Origin: CAVVEQ01 sp963806635
GTDB lineage: Bacteria > Chloroflexota > Anaerolineae > Anaerolineales > Anaerolineaceae
Direction: 5' to 3'
Assembly (NCBI GenBank): GCA_963806635.1
Contig: CAWDZA010000015.1
Span: forward strand, 744,001-808,000
DNA length: 64,000 bases
Position numbers and translations under genes: made by a program. This document shows, piece by piece, positions 55,825-63,993 of the stretch. How positions within the stretch are numbered: the first letter of the stretch is position 1; every line of letters begins with the position of its first letter. A model generated the notes under the pieces. The model worked only from the letters and a program-made list of their open reading frames with translations, ran no database searches and was not told where the DNA came from.

Positions 55825-56109
55825 TTAACCGCCAGCAAGAACGGACATAAGGATTAGGTGCCCGCCTTCGTCTGGCGTGTTATCCAATTCACCAGGCTTG
55901 ACCATTCGTTTACCATCCAGGTTGAACATACTCGAACCAATAAATGAATTATTTTCAGTATCGATTAATTGACCATTGAAAGCTGGATATTCTTCAGATA
56001 ACTCATGAATTATGTCTCGATAACTTCCACCTGCCGGGATGATGATATTCGCCTTTGAAACCCCTGAAAGGACGCGCGAAACACCGATGAATTCCACTTC
56101 GATATTCAT
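55825..56109 (-). CDS. MoaD/ThiS-like sulfur carrier protein (AOR1 operon)
   Basis: The 94-residue ubiquitin-like protein ends in the diagnostic Gly-Gly (MSVLAGG) that is thiocarboxylated to carry sulfur. It lies 33 bases before AOR copy 1. MoaD-like proteins beside AOR genes probably serve pyranopterin synthesis for the tungsten cofactor. It is the first gene of the operon that continues through to the polyferredoxin. Confidence 0.83.
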   Translation of the reverse strand: MNIEVEFIGVSRVLSGVSKANIIIPAGGSYRDIIHELSEEYPAFNGQLIDTENNSFIGSSMFNLDGKRMVKPGELDNTPDEGGHLILMSVLAGG

Positions 56110-56230
56110 AGCCTGGATAATTCTACCAGTTTTCCAATTTCAAAATAACTGCATAAATACCCTCACTTGATAAACACTTGTCATAGTATTTGGGTAATAA
56201 TTGGTCTAATTAGGTTTTTGAACTACTGTT

Positions 56231-56258
56231 TTGAATTAGCGTGAAAATCTGCTATAAA
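56231..56258 (+). promoter_or_regulatory. Extended -10 promoter for the second AOR operon
   Basis: TTGAAT (56231-56236), a 16-base spacer and TATAAA (56253-56258) preceded by TGC (extended -10). It lies 32 bases upstream of the ferredoxin ATG at 56290, in the 180-base gap between the two divergent AOR operons. Confidence 0.65.
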
Positions 56259-56289
56259 TATTGTTGAAATCCCCAACTTGGAGGATCCC

Positions 56290-56691
56290 ATGCGGCTTTT
56301 TGTTGAAAATGAGAAGTGCTCCGGTTGTAGAGCTTGCCTGGTTGCTTGTTCCATGAACCTCTTCGGAGAAAACAATCCCAAGAAAGCGGCTCTTACGCTA
56401 CTACCCCTCTTTCCCGACCCGGGTAAGTTCAGTATGATGGTCTGCACCCAGTGCGGTGAATGCGCCGCTGTTTGCCCTACGGATGCCATTAAACAGAATG
56501 CAAATGGTGCATATTTTGTGGAATTCGCAGAGTGCATCATGTGCGAAGCCTGCGTCCCGGTTTGTCCCGAGGGGGTGATGTACCTGGATAATCACCTGGC
56601 ACAGACAGCCTGGAAATGCGACCTTTGTGGCGATTGCGTGGCTGTTTGTGGAACCAGCGCCCTTTCAATTTCAGATCAGCTACCGAACTAG
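56290..56691 (+). CDS. Four-cluster ferredoxin partner of AOR2 (AorA-like)
   Basis: The start at 56290 follows GGAGG; the in-frame TTG four codons before it overlaps that site. The 133 residues carry four Cys groups: C10-C20 (CSGCRACLVAC), C52-C62 (CTQCGECAAVC), C82-C92 (CIMCEACVPVC) and C110-C120 (CDLCGDCVAVC). It is the likely electron-transfer subunit for the AOR encoded 10 bases downstream. It is the first gene of the plus-strand AOR operon. Confidence 0.87.
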   Translation: MRLFVENEKCSGCRACLVACSMNLFGENNPKKAALTLLPLFPDPGKFSMMVCTQCGECAAVCPTDAIKQNANGAYFVEFAECIMCEACVPVCPEGVMYLDNHLAQTAWKCDLCGDCVAVCGTSALSISDQLPN

Positions 56692-56701
56692 GGAGTGATT
56701 T

Positions 56702-58531
56702 ATGAATGGTTATGGTGGTTCCATCCTGCGAGTAGATCTTTCCTCAGGCGAAATCAATAAATCTCCCACACCCCGTGACCTGGCAAAAGAATATATTGGT
56801 GGTCGTGGTTTTGGAGCCTATCTTCTTTTTAGCGAAGTCCCCAAATTCGCGGATCCCCTTGGACCGGAAAATAAACTGATCCTTTCCACAGGTCCGCTAT
56901 CGGGGTTAATGATCCCGGGGGCGGGAAAAATGGATTTCACCACGAAATCCCCTCTCACCAACGGGTATGCCAGCTCCTCCCTTGGCGGGATGCTGACCGC
57001 TGAATTGAAATATGCGGGGATCGACTCGGTCATTTTTGAAGGGATCAGCCCCAATCCTGTTTACTTGTTGATCGAAGATGACAGGATTCAACTTCTTGAT
57101 GCCACCGAATATTGGGGGCACGGTACCATTTCAGTTGAGAAATCCATTAAGGATAAATATGGCGAGGACTACCAGGTAGCTGTCATCGGACCGGGTGGTG
57201 AAAACCTTGTTCCATTCGCTTCCATCAACCATGATTATGGCCGACAGGCAGGTCGCGGCGGTGTTGGTGCCGTTATGGGTTCCAAGAAACTCAAAGCGAT
57301 CGTTGTACATGGAACCAAAGCCATCCCGGTTGCAGATCCTGAAGGGTACAGGAAAGCCGGACTGGATTTATTCAAAGCCTGCAAACAGGCTGATGGTTTG
57401 GTTCCCTGGCAGCAATACGGAACAACCATTGTCACCAGTTGGTGCAATGAGGTTGGCGCTTTACCGACCAGAAATTTCACCTCCGGGTATTTTACAGAAG
57501 GAAAAGAACTCTATGGCCCGGTCATGCGGGAAAAGATCGTCGTCACCGATAAGGGCTGCTTTGGATGCCCTTCGCCTTGTGGAAAATACAGCCGTACAAA
57601 AAAATATCAGTCCAATGTGGAAGGTCCTGAATACGAAACGATTGGTCTGCTTGGTTCGAATTTAGGAATTTCGGATATTGAAGACGTTGCCGAAGCCAAC
57701 CGTTTATGTGATGACCTGGGAATTGACACGATCAGCACCGGCGGGGTCATAGGCTGGGCAATGGAATGTTATCAAAAAGGCATCCTCACATCTGCGGATA
57801 CTGATGGATTGGTTTTGAATTTCGGTAATACTGTGACCGTTTTTGAATTGATTCGCAGGATCGCGAACAAACAGGGATTTGGGAACCTTCTTTCCCAGGG
57901 AGTAAAAAAAGCATCCGGTATCATTGGAAACGGAAGCGAGAAATTCGCAGTCCACGTGAAGGGGATGGAGCAATCCGCTTATGCGACCCATAATGCCACA
58001 GCCATGCTCCTGGCATACATGACTTGCGATGTCGGAGCACATCACAATCGTTCCTGGGCAATAACTTATGACCTACAGGTTGGACGCGATCTTGTTGTCC
58101 CTGAAAAAGTCGCCCGGATCATTTGGCTGCAAAACTTCCGCCCCATGTTCGATGTGCTCGGTTCCTGCCGGTTGCAATGGGTGGAGCTTTCGATTGAACG
58201 GGATCTCTATATCCCTGCACTTGAATCCATCACTGGAGTCTCTCGAACTTGGGAAGATCTGGAAAGGGTCGGAGAAAAGATCTGGAATCTCACCCGTTTA
58301 TTCTGGATTAGGGAAAATCCGGAATTTAGCCGTGAATGGGACCTCCCCTCCCCTCGTTTCTACACCGATCCACCCCCGGATGGTCCGACTGCTGGCCAGA
58401 TCACAAAATATGAGGATGTTCAAAAATTACTGGATATGTATTACGAACAAAGAGGATGGGATTCAAATGGTATCCCAAAACCAGAAACATTGAAAAGAAT
58501 GAAATTGGACGAATTCGCGTTGTCGACCTAA
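56702..58531 (+). CDS. Aldehyde:ferredoxin oxidoreductase, tungsten-type (AOR copy 2)
   Basis: The 609-residue protein begins MNGYGGSILRVDLSSGEINK. Cofactor-binding motifs: TKSPLTNGYASSSLGG, VIGPGGENLVPFASI and GRQAGRGGVGAVMGSKKLKA. Cluster ligands are C286, C289 and C293 (CFGCPSPC) plus C489 (LGSCRLQW). It resembles AOR copy 1 in design but is clearly divergent, so it is not a recent duplicate. It is flanked by its own ferredoxin and MoaD-like gene, a compact AOR-type operon. Confidence 0.92.
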   Translation: MNGYGGSILRVDLSSGEINKSPTPRDLAKEYIGGRGFGAYLLFSEVPKFADPLGPENKLILSTGPLSGLMIPGAGKMDFTTKSPLTNGYASSSLGGMLTAELKYAGIDSVIFEGISPNPVYLLIEDDRIQLLDATEYWGHGTISVEKSIKDKYGEDYQVAVIGPGGENLVPFASINHDYGRQAGRGGVGAVMGSKKLKAIVVHGTKAIPVADPEGYRKAGLDLFKACKQADGLVPWQQYGTTIVTSWCNEVGALPTRNFTSGYFTEGKELYGPVMREKIVVTDKGCFGCPSPCGKYSRTKKYQSNVEGPEYETIGLLGSNLGISDIEDVAEANRLCDDLGIDTISTGGVIGWAMECYQKGILTSADTDGLVLNFGNTVTVFELIRRIANKQGFGNLLSQGVKKASGIIGNGSEKFAVHVKGMEQSAYATHNATAMLLAYMTCDVGAHHNRSWAITYDLQVGRDLVVPEKVARIIWLQNFRPMFDVLGSCRLQWVELSIERDLYIPALESITGVSRTWEDLERVGEKIWNLTRLFWIRENPEFSREWDLPSPRFYTDPPPDGPTAGQITKYEDVQKLLDMYYEQRGWDSNGIPKPETLKRMKLDEFALST

Positions 58532-58540
58532 TTTAATTTA

Positions 58541-58768
58541 ATGCAAACCGCTGAATTACGCCCAAAAGGTATGTTGAAACAATACGTGGATGGCAGGGAG
58601 TGTGTTGAAGTTCCCAGTGGAATCCCTCTCAGAGAAGCTTTATCCGTTTGCGGAATTCCCCCCGACCTGGTCGCCATAGCGTTTATGGATCAGAAACCGA
58701 AAAACAAGGATGAGATTATCCAACCAGGGGATCGCATCGAACTACACGCGGTTATTGGAGGGGGTTAA
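58541..58768 (+). CDS. MoaD/ThiS-like sulfur carrier protein (AOR2 operon)
   Basis: The 75-residue ubiquitin-like protein ends in Gly-Gly-Gly (HAVIGGG), the sulfur-carrier tail, and has the ThiS-like stretch IIQPGDRIELHAV. It begins 9 bases after AOR copy 2 and ends 24 bases from the convergent bipA gene. It parallels the MoaD-like gene in the other AOR operon. Confidence 0.8.
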   Translation: MQTAELRPKGMLKQYVDGRECVEVPSGIPLREALSVCGIPPDLVAIAFMDQKPKNKDEIIQPGDRIELHAVIGGG

Positions 58769-58792
58769 GCCGGAATTTGCCTCCAGGTTTAT

Positions 58793-60652
58793 TTATTCTT
58801 TTTCAAGCATTAATTCTTTTGTCTTTTTGGTTTGTTTTCCGCGCTCTTCCGTATTTAGTATCCGCTTGCGGATGCGGATGTTTAGAGGGGTAACTTCCAG
58901 CAATTCGTCATCCGCCAGATATTCTATGGCTTCATCCAGGCTCATCTGCCGGGGCGGCACCAACCGAATTTCAATATCTTTGTTGGAAGATCGCATGTTG
59001 GTGAGGTGTTTTTTCTTACACACATTTACAATCAAATCCGTTGGACGGGGAGTCTCACCTACAACCATCCCCTCGTAGACTTCGACCCCAGCACCAATAA
59101 AAAGAGTTGCTCTCTCTTCCGCGTTTTTCAATCCGAAGGTAAAAGTCGTCCCGGATTCCCAGGCTACAACAGAGCTGGTTGTGCGTGAAACGATCGGTCC
59201 AGCCATAGGCCCATAAGAATCGAAGATTGTATTCATCACCCCGGTTCCATGGGTTGCGGTCAGGAACTGGTATCGAAAACCCAGAATTCCTCTTGTGGGG
59301 ATCAGGTAACGTATATGAACCGTGTTATCCGGCATATTGAGCATATCCAGCATTTTTCCACGACGCGAGCCAAGCATTTCTACAACCGTGCCGACAGTCT
59401 CCGCACTTGTCTCGATCTGCAATTCCTCATAAGGTTCCAGTGTTTCCCCGGTTTCACTGATGTGGAAAATAGCCTCAGGACGGGAAACCTCGAATTCATA
59501 ACCTTCCCGTCGCATGGTCTCAATTAATATTGCCAGATGAAGTTCCCCCCTCCCGGAGACGATAAAAGTATCCGGCCTTTCGGTTTCCTCGACTCTGAGG
59601 GCTACATTGTTCTTAAGTTCATCAAACAATCTTTCACGCAGTTTACGGGAAGTCCCCCACTTCCCTTCCCTCCCGGTAAATGGAGAGGTGTTCACCCCAA
59701 AGGTCATTTTTACAGTTGGCTCTTCAACAGTAATGGGAGGCAGTGATACCGGGTTTTCCGGGTCAGCCAGCGTTTCCCCGATGGCAATCCCTTCCAAACC
59801 AGCCAGCGCAATGATCTCCCCCGCTTCCGCTGATTCCACTTCAACTTTAACCAGCCCCTGATGGACGTATAAATATCTCGCTCTTTCTTTTAATACTTGT
59901 CCTTCTACAGTGATGCGAGCCAGATCCTGTCCAGCAGTGATCCTTCCTCTAAAAATCCTACCCACAGCCGTGACGCCGCGGTAATCATCGTACCCTAAAT
60001 TGGTAACCAACATCTGCAAGGGAGCATCCGGATCCACTTCCGGGGCAGGTATGTTATCCAGAATGGCATCGAATAGCGGCTGCAGATTCGGACCCAGTTC
60101 CTGTGCTGTACCAGCCTGACCTGTGATCGCATTGGCGTAGATGATGGGAAAATCCGCCTGGTGATCGCTGGCTCCCAGTTCGACAAATAGATCGAAAGTT
60201 GAATTTACAGATCGATCAGGTTCAGCATCCTTTCGATCCATTTTGTTGATTACAACGATTGCCTTGTGACCCATTGCCAGGGCTTTTTTCAGGACAAATC
60301 GGGTTTGCGCCATGGGTCCTTCGGCTGCATCCACCAATAGGAGCACCCCATCCACCATGTTCATCACCCGTTCCACTTCACCGCCAAAATCTGCGTGCCC
60401 TGGAGTATCTACTATATTAATTTTTACAAGATTGCCTTCACGATCTGGGATGGTGATGGCGGTATTTTTTGCCAGAATGGTAATTCCCCGCTCACGTTCC
60501 AGGTCATTCGAGTCCATCACCCGCACAGCCACTTGTTGGTTCACCCGGAAAACTTTGGCTTGCTTGAGCATGCCATCCACCAGGGTTGTTTTTCCATGGT
60601 CGACATGCGCGATGATGGCGATATTTCTGAGATCGATTCGTTTCACTAACAT
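58793..60652 (-). CDS. typA: Translational GTPase TypA/BipA
   Basis: The start at 60652 gives 619 residues. The GTPase motifs are complete: G1 AHVDHGKTTL, G2/G3 with RERGITI and DTPGHADFGGE, and G4 NKMDR. The EF-G-like domains and the BipA-specific C-terminal domain follow, including RGELHLAILIETMRREGYEF and TPRPTDLIVNVCK. BipA helps late ribosome assembly and acts at low temperature or stress. It diverges from the patatin gene. Confidence 0.95.
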   Translation of the reverse strand: MLVKRIDLRNIAIIAHVDHGKTTLVDGMLKQAKVFRVNQQVAVRVMDSNDLERERGITILAKNTAITIPDREGNLVKINIVDTPGHADFGGEVERVMNMVDGVLLLVDAAEGPMAQTRFVLKKALAMGHKAIVVINKMDRKDAEPDRSVNSTFDLFVELGASDHQADFPIIYANAITGQAGTAQELGPNLQPLFDAILDNIPAPEVDPDAPLQMLVTNLGYDDYRGVTAVGRIFRGRITAGQDLARITVEGQVLKERARYLYVHQGLVKVEVESAEAGEIIALAGLEGIAIGETLADPENPVSLPPITVEEPTVKMTFGVNTSPFTGREGKWGTSRKLRERLFDELKNNVALRVEETERPDTFIVSGRGELHLAILIETMRREGYEFEVSRPEAIFHISETGETLEPYEELQIETSAETVGTVVEMLGSRRGKMLDMLNMPDNTVHIRYLIPTRGILGFRYQFLTATHGTGVMNTIFDSYGPMAGPIVSRTTSSVVAWESGTTFTFGLKNAEERATLFIGAGVEVYEGMVVGETPRPTDLIVNVCKKKHLTNMRSSNKDIEIRLVPPRQMSLDEAIEYLADDELLEVTPLNIRIRKRILNTEERGKQTKKTKELMLEKE

Positions 60653-60683
60653 TGCCTGCACCTGCCTATGATATAACAACAAT

Positions 60684-60715
60684 CAACGACCCCGGGACTT
60701 CAGTCGAGGTCGTTG
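60684..60715. repeat. Inverted repeat in the bipA-patatin divergent region
   Basis: Two 8-base arms CAACGACC (60684-60691) and GGTCGTTG (60708-60715) with a 16-base spacer lie between the two divergent starts. It may be an operator or an mRNA leader hairpin; no bound protein is known. Confidence 0.5.
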
Positions 60716-60786
60716 TACTATCTTACCAGACACTCGGTGCCCTGAACAGGGTTACCCCTTGTATCACTGGATATAATATTAATGAT

Positions 60787-61614
60787 ATGCACAGAAAGTC
60801 TTTGGCTTTGACGTTGAGTGGTGGGGGAGCACGCGGCATCGCGCATATCGGTTTTTTAAAAGTCCTGGATGATGCTGGCATTAATTTTGACTACATCTGC
60901 GGTACGAGCTTCGGTGGTTTTGTGGGGGCTGCTCTGGCCGTGGGATTGACCGCGGCAGACCTGGAAAAAGAAGCGATTCGTATTTCGCGGACAAGCGAGT
61001 TTATCCGACTTTTGGATCCCAACCCATTGCGGCGAGGATTCTTGGAAGGCAACCGCGTTAAGGCATATATTCAAAAACTACTGGGGGGGAACCACCAATT
61101 TGAATCCTTGCGTTTTCCCTTGACCATGGTCGCTGTAGATTTATCGACAGGTGATGAGATTCTCCTTGGTTCGGGAGATCTCCTAACGGCCGTTTTCGCT
61201 ACCATCGCCATCCCAGGAATTTTCAATCCCGTGGAGTATCAGGGTCGGCTGCTCGTAGATGGTGGGGTATTAAACAACCTTCCGGTCGACTATGCCCGCG
61301 CAACTGGTGCAGATAAGGTTATCGCTGTCAACGTCCAGCCGAGTGTTGGACCCGGGAAACCCTGGGATTTCTCCCATGCATCAAAACGATTGATTCCTGA
61401 CTCTTTGATAAGTATGTACCGGGCTGAAATGATCCAATCCAGCCAATTAACAACTTTAAAGCTTCGGAATTATCCACCTGATATCTTGATCCAACCCGAG
61501 ATCCCAGATGAAATTGACTCGCTTTTTGGTTTTCGCGATGCTCGTTTGATCCTTGACGCTGGTAAATCTGCAGCTTACAAAGCCATTCCAGCCATCAAGA
61601 AAATTCTTAGCTGA
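60787..61614 (+). CDS. Patatin-like phospholipase
   Basis: The start at 60787 gives 275 residues beginning next to the oxyanion motif LSGGGARGIAHIG; upstream in-frame codons back to 60652 run through the divergent promoter region. The catalytic Ser is in GTSFGGF and the catalytic Asp in VDGGVLNNLP. These enzymes hydrolyse membrane lipids. There is no signal peptide, so the substrate is probably on the inner membrane face. Glycerol kinase is encoded downstream, a possible link to glycerolipid turnover. Confidence 0.88.
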   Translation: MHRKSLALTLSGGGARGIAHIGFLKVLDDAGINFDYICGTSFGGFVGAALAVGLTAADLEKEAIRISRTSEFIRLLDPNPLRRGFLEGNRVKAYIQKLLGGNHQFESLRFPLTMVAVDLSTGDEILLGSGDLLTAVFATIAIPGIFNPVEYQGRLLVDGGVLNNLPVDYARATGADKVIAVNVQPSVGPGKPWDFSHASKRLIPDSLISMYRAEMIQSSQLTTLKLRNYPPDILIQPEIPDEIDSLFGFRDARLILDAGKSAAYKAIPAIKKILS

Positions 61615-61639
61615 ATTCATAAATAACAGAGGATAATCC

Positions 61640-63133
61640 ATGACCAAATACATCGGCGCGATCGACCAGGGAACCACCTCCACCCGTTTTATTGTTTTTG
61701 ATTCAGCCGGAAAGATAATCGCCGTCGACCAGAAGGAACACCGCCAGTTTTTTCCCAAACCTGGTTGGGTTGAGCATGACCCCAATGAGATTTATGAAAA
61801 CACGCTTACCGTCATCCGTAACGCGCTTCGCAAATCCGGTCTCGCTCTCACCGACCTTGCTGCATTTGGCATCACAAATCAGCGTGAAACTTCGATATTT
61901 TGGGATAGATACACTGGGGAGCCTATCGGAAATGCCATTGTTTGGCAGGATACCCGCACGGATAAGATTTGCCAGGAATTATCCGTCAACGGAGGTTTGG
62001 ACCGCTACCGGGAGAAAGCCGGTCTTCCCCTGGCTACCTATTTTTCTGGACCAAAAATCACCTGGGCGATTGATAACGATCCTGAAATTCAGACTGCGTT
62101 GAAATCCGGCGCCCTGGCATTTGGAAATGTGGATTCCTGGTTGATATGGAATTTAACTGGTGGAAATCGGGGTGGAATACATGTTACAGATGTTACCAAT
62201 GCTTCTCGCACCCTCCTTATGAACCTTGTGAATTTAGCCTGGGATCGAGAAATCCTGCAGGATATGAATATCCCAATTAATTTACTGCCGGCTATTAAGT
62301 CCTCTTCTGAAGTGTATGGCTATGCGCATATTGACGGTGTGGATATCCCCATCGCTGGCGACCTGGGTGATCAACAGGCTGCTCTCTTTGGGCAAGCCTG
62401 CTTCAATCCCGGTGACGCCAAAAATACTTATGGAACCGGCTGCTTTATGCTGATGAATACCGGAACCTCCCCAGTTCAAAGCCACAATGGCCTGCTCACA
62501 ACCGTTGGATATAAACTAGGCTCTGAAAATCCCGTTTTCTGCCTGGAAGGATCCATTGCCATCGCGGGAGCTCTGGTTCAATGGCTGAGGGATAACCTGG
62601 GGATCATCGAGAAATCCGGCGATATTGAACCCCTGGCGCGCTCTGTCGATGATAATGGCGGGATATATTTTGTTCCCGCTTTTTCCGGTTTATTCGCGCC
62701 TTACTGGCGCAGCGACGCCCGCGGCGCCATTGTTGGGATGACACGCTATATCCACCGGGGTCATATAGCGCGGGCAGTTCTGGAAGCGACAGCCTATCAG
62801 ACCCGGGAAGTTCTGGATGCCATGGAAGCTGACTCTGGAGTGACCCTGACTTCACTCAAAGTGGATGGGGGTATGGTCGGTAACGAGTTGTTGATGCAAT
62901 TCCAATCGGATATTTTAAACGTGCCCGTGGTTCGTCCCCGCATCATGGAGACTACCGCCCTAGGCGCTGCCTACGCAGCCGGTTTGGCAGTTGATTATTG
63001 GCAGAACCTCGATCAACTTCGCGAAAACTGGTCGAAATCCACCGAATGGCAGCCAAGGATGGACACTGAAACTCGCGGAAGGCTCTTTCAGGCCTGGAAG
63101 AAGGCGGTGACCCGTACTCTGGATTGGGTTTGA
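61640..63133 (+). CDS. glpK: Glycerol kinase
   Basis: The 497-residue FGGY kinase begins YIGAIDQGTTSTRFIVFD (phosphate loop) and has the conserved NQRET, WQDTRT, GDLGDQQAALFGQ and VDGGMVGN blocks. It converts glycerol with ATP to sn-glycerol 3-phosphate in the cytoplasm. Length is typical. It starts 25 bases after the patatin gene. A hairpin with a T-run (63192-63215) terminates it. Confidence 0.94.
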   Translation: MTKYIGAIDQGTTSTRFIVFDSAGKIIAVDQKEHRQFFPKPGWVEHDPNEIYENTLTVIRNALRKSGLALTDLAAFGITNQRETSIFWDRYTGEPIGNAIVWQDTRTDKICQELSVNGGLDRYREKAGLPLATYFSGPKITWAIDNDPEIQTALKSGALAFGNVDSWLIWNLTGGNRGGIHVTDVTNASRTLLMNLVNLAWDREILQDMNIPINLLPAIKSSSEVYGYAHIDGVDIPIAGDLGDQQAALFGQACFNPGDAKNTYGTGCFMLMNTGTSPVQSHNGLLTTVGYKLGSENPVFCLEGSIAIAGALVQWLRDNLGIIEKSGDIEPLARSVDDNGGIYFVPAFSGLFAPYWRSDARGAIVGMTRYIHRGHIARAVLEATAYQTREVLDAMEADSGVTLTSLKVDGGMVGNELLMQFQSDILNVPVVRPRIMETTALGAAYAAGLAVDYWQNLDQLRENWSKSTEWQPRMDTETRGRLFQAWKKAVTRTLDWV

Positions 63134-63156
63134 TCCATGTCACCTTTCGGGTTTTC

Positions 63157-63185
63157 TTGACATAAATTACCCCTGGTAATAAAAT
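63157..63185 (+). promoter_or_regulatory. Sigma-70-type promoter for the L25 gene
   Basis: A perfect TTGACA (63157-63162) and TAAAAT (63180-63185) are spaced by 17 bases. The start point would fall at about 63192, next to a GC hairpin, and about 95 bases before the L25 ATG. Confidence 0.75.
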
Positions 63186-63191
63186 CAACCC

Positions 63192-63215
63192 TCGTGCCGC
63201 GGGCACGATTTTATT
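63192..63215 (+). terminator. Hairpin and T-run after glpK, at the L25 promoter start point
   Basis: A stem TCGTGCC/GGCACGA (63192-63198 and 63202-63208) with a 3-base loop is followed by TTTTATT. It probably ends glpK transcripts; it coincides with the start region of the next promoter, so a leader role is possible. Confidence 0.6.
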
Positions 63216-63287
63216 CAAGCGGTTTTACCGCATTTCGTAGAGTGAAGGTAACCCCGTCGGGGTGAGAGGCGCTCGAAAGAAGGAAAT

Positions 63288-63935
63288 ATGGAAAAAGTTG
63301 TTATTAATGCAGTTCCCCGCACGATTCGGGGAAAACAGGTTGGAGTAATGCGCAGGGAAGGCAAGCTCCCGGCTGTGATGTACGGGCATCATTTTGATTC
63401 CACTCCCATCACGCTGGACTTGAAAGAGACCACAAAAATCCTCAACTCTGTTACCGGCAGCAGCATAATTACCATCTCACTGGAAGGGAAAGAGCACGCC
63501 ACCCTAGTCCGCGAAAAACAGAAGGACTACATCCGTGGTTTGTTGAAACATGTCGATTTCCAGGTCGTTTCCCTCACCGAGAAGATCCGCACAAATGTCG
63601 CCATCGAATTGACTGGCGTCGCCCCGGCCGTCAAAGATTACAATGGTGTTCTTGTCACCGGACTCAATGAGATCGAAGTCGAATGTTTTCCCCAGGACCT
63701 GCCCGACCGAATCGTTGTTGATCTTTCCGTCCTGGCGAAGATCGGTGATGCTTATTACGTGAAAGATATCGTTCTCTCAGACAAAGTAACGCTCCATCAG
63801 GAAGGTCAAGAGATGATCGTTCACGTCACTCATCCCGTGGTGGATGAGGTTGTGGTTGAAGAAGCCGCACCTGGGCTGGAAGAACCCGAAGTGATCGAAA
63901 AAGGCAAGAAGGAAGAAGAAGTCCCGGAAGAGTAG
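63288..63935 (+). CDS. rplY: Ribosomal protein L25 (TL5/Ctc type)
   Basis: The 215-residue protein has an N-terminal L25 domain (VPRTIRGKQVGVMRREGKLPAV, about 1-90), a C-terminal TL5 beta domain (about 95-190), and an acidic tail. It binds 5S rRNA. The first block and the DFQVVSL stretch are characteristic. GAAGGA precedes the ATG. It has its own promoter and a strong terminator. Confidence 0.92.
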   Translation: MEKVVINAVPRTIRGKQVGVMRREGKLPAVMYGHHFDSTPITLDLKETTKILNSVTGSSIITISLEGKEHATLVREKQKDYIRGLLKHVDFQVVSLTEKIRTNVAIELTGVAPAVKDYNGVLVTGLNEIEVECFPQDLPDRIVVDLSVLAKIGDAYYVKDIVLSDKVTLHQEGQEMIVHVTHPVVDEVVVEEAAPGLEEPEVIEKGKKEEEVPEE

Positions 63936-63958
63936 GATTAATTTCTGTCCGGAAAGAT

Positions 63959-63993
63959 CAGGGCTGCCGCTCAAACGGCAGCCCTGTTTTATT
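63959..63993 (+). terminator. Intrinsic terminator after the L25 gene
   Basis: An 11-base stem CAGGGCTGCCG/CGGCAGCCCTG (63959-63969 and 63976-63986) with a 6-base loop is followed by TTTTATT, a classic rho-independent signal 24 bases after the stop. Confidence 0.9.

Noticed and set aside
46459..58768. Methanogenic archaeal origin of the region because of Mvh, HdrA and F420 genes
   Set aside because: No methanogenesis genes are present, the genes use bacterial ribosome sites and sigma-70 promoters, and the surroundings (typA, nusB, rplY) are bacterial. Old transfer of single families is possible but not shown.
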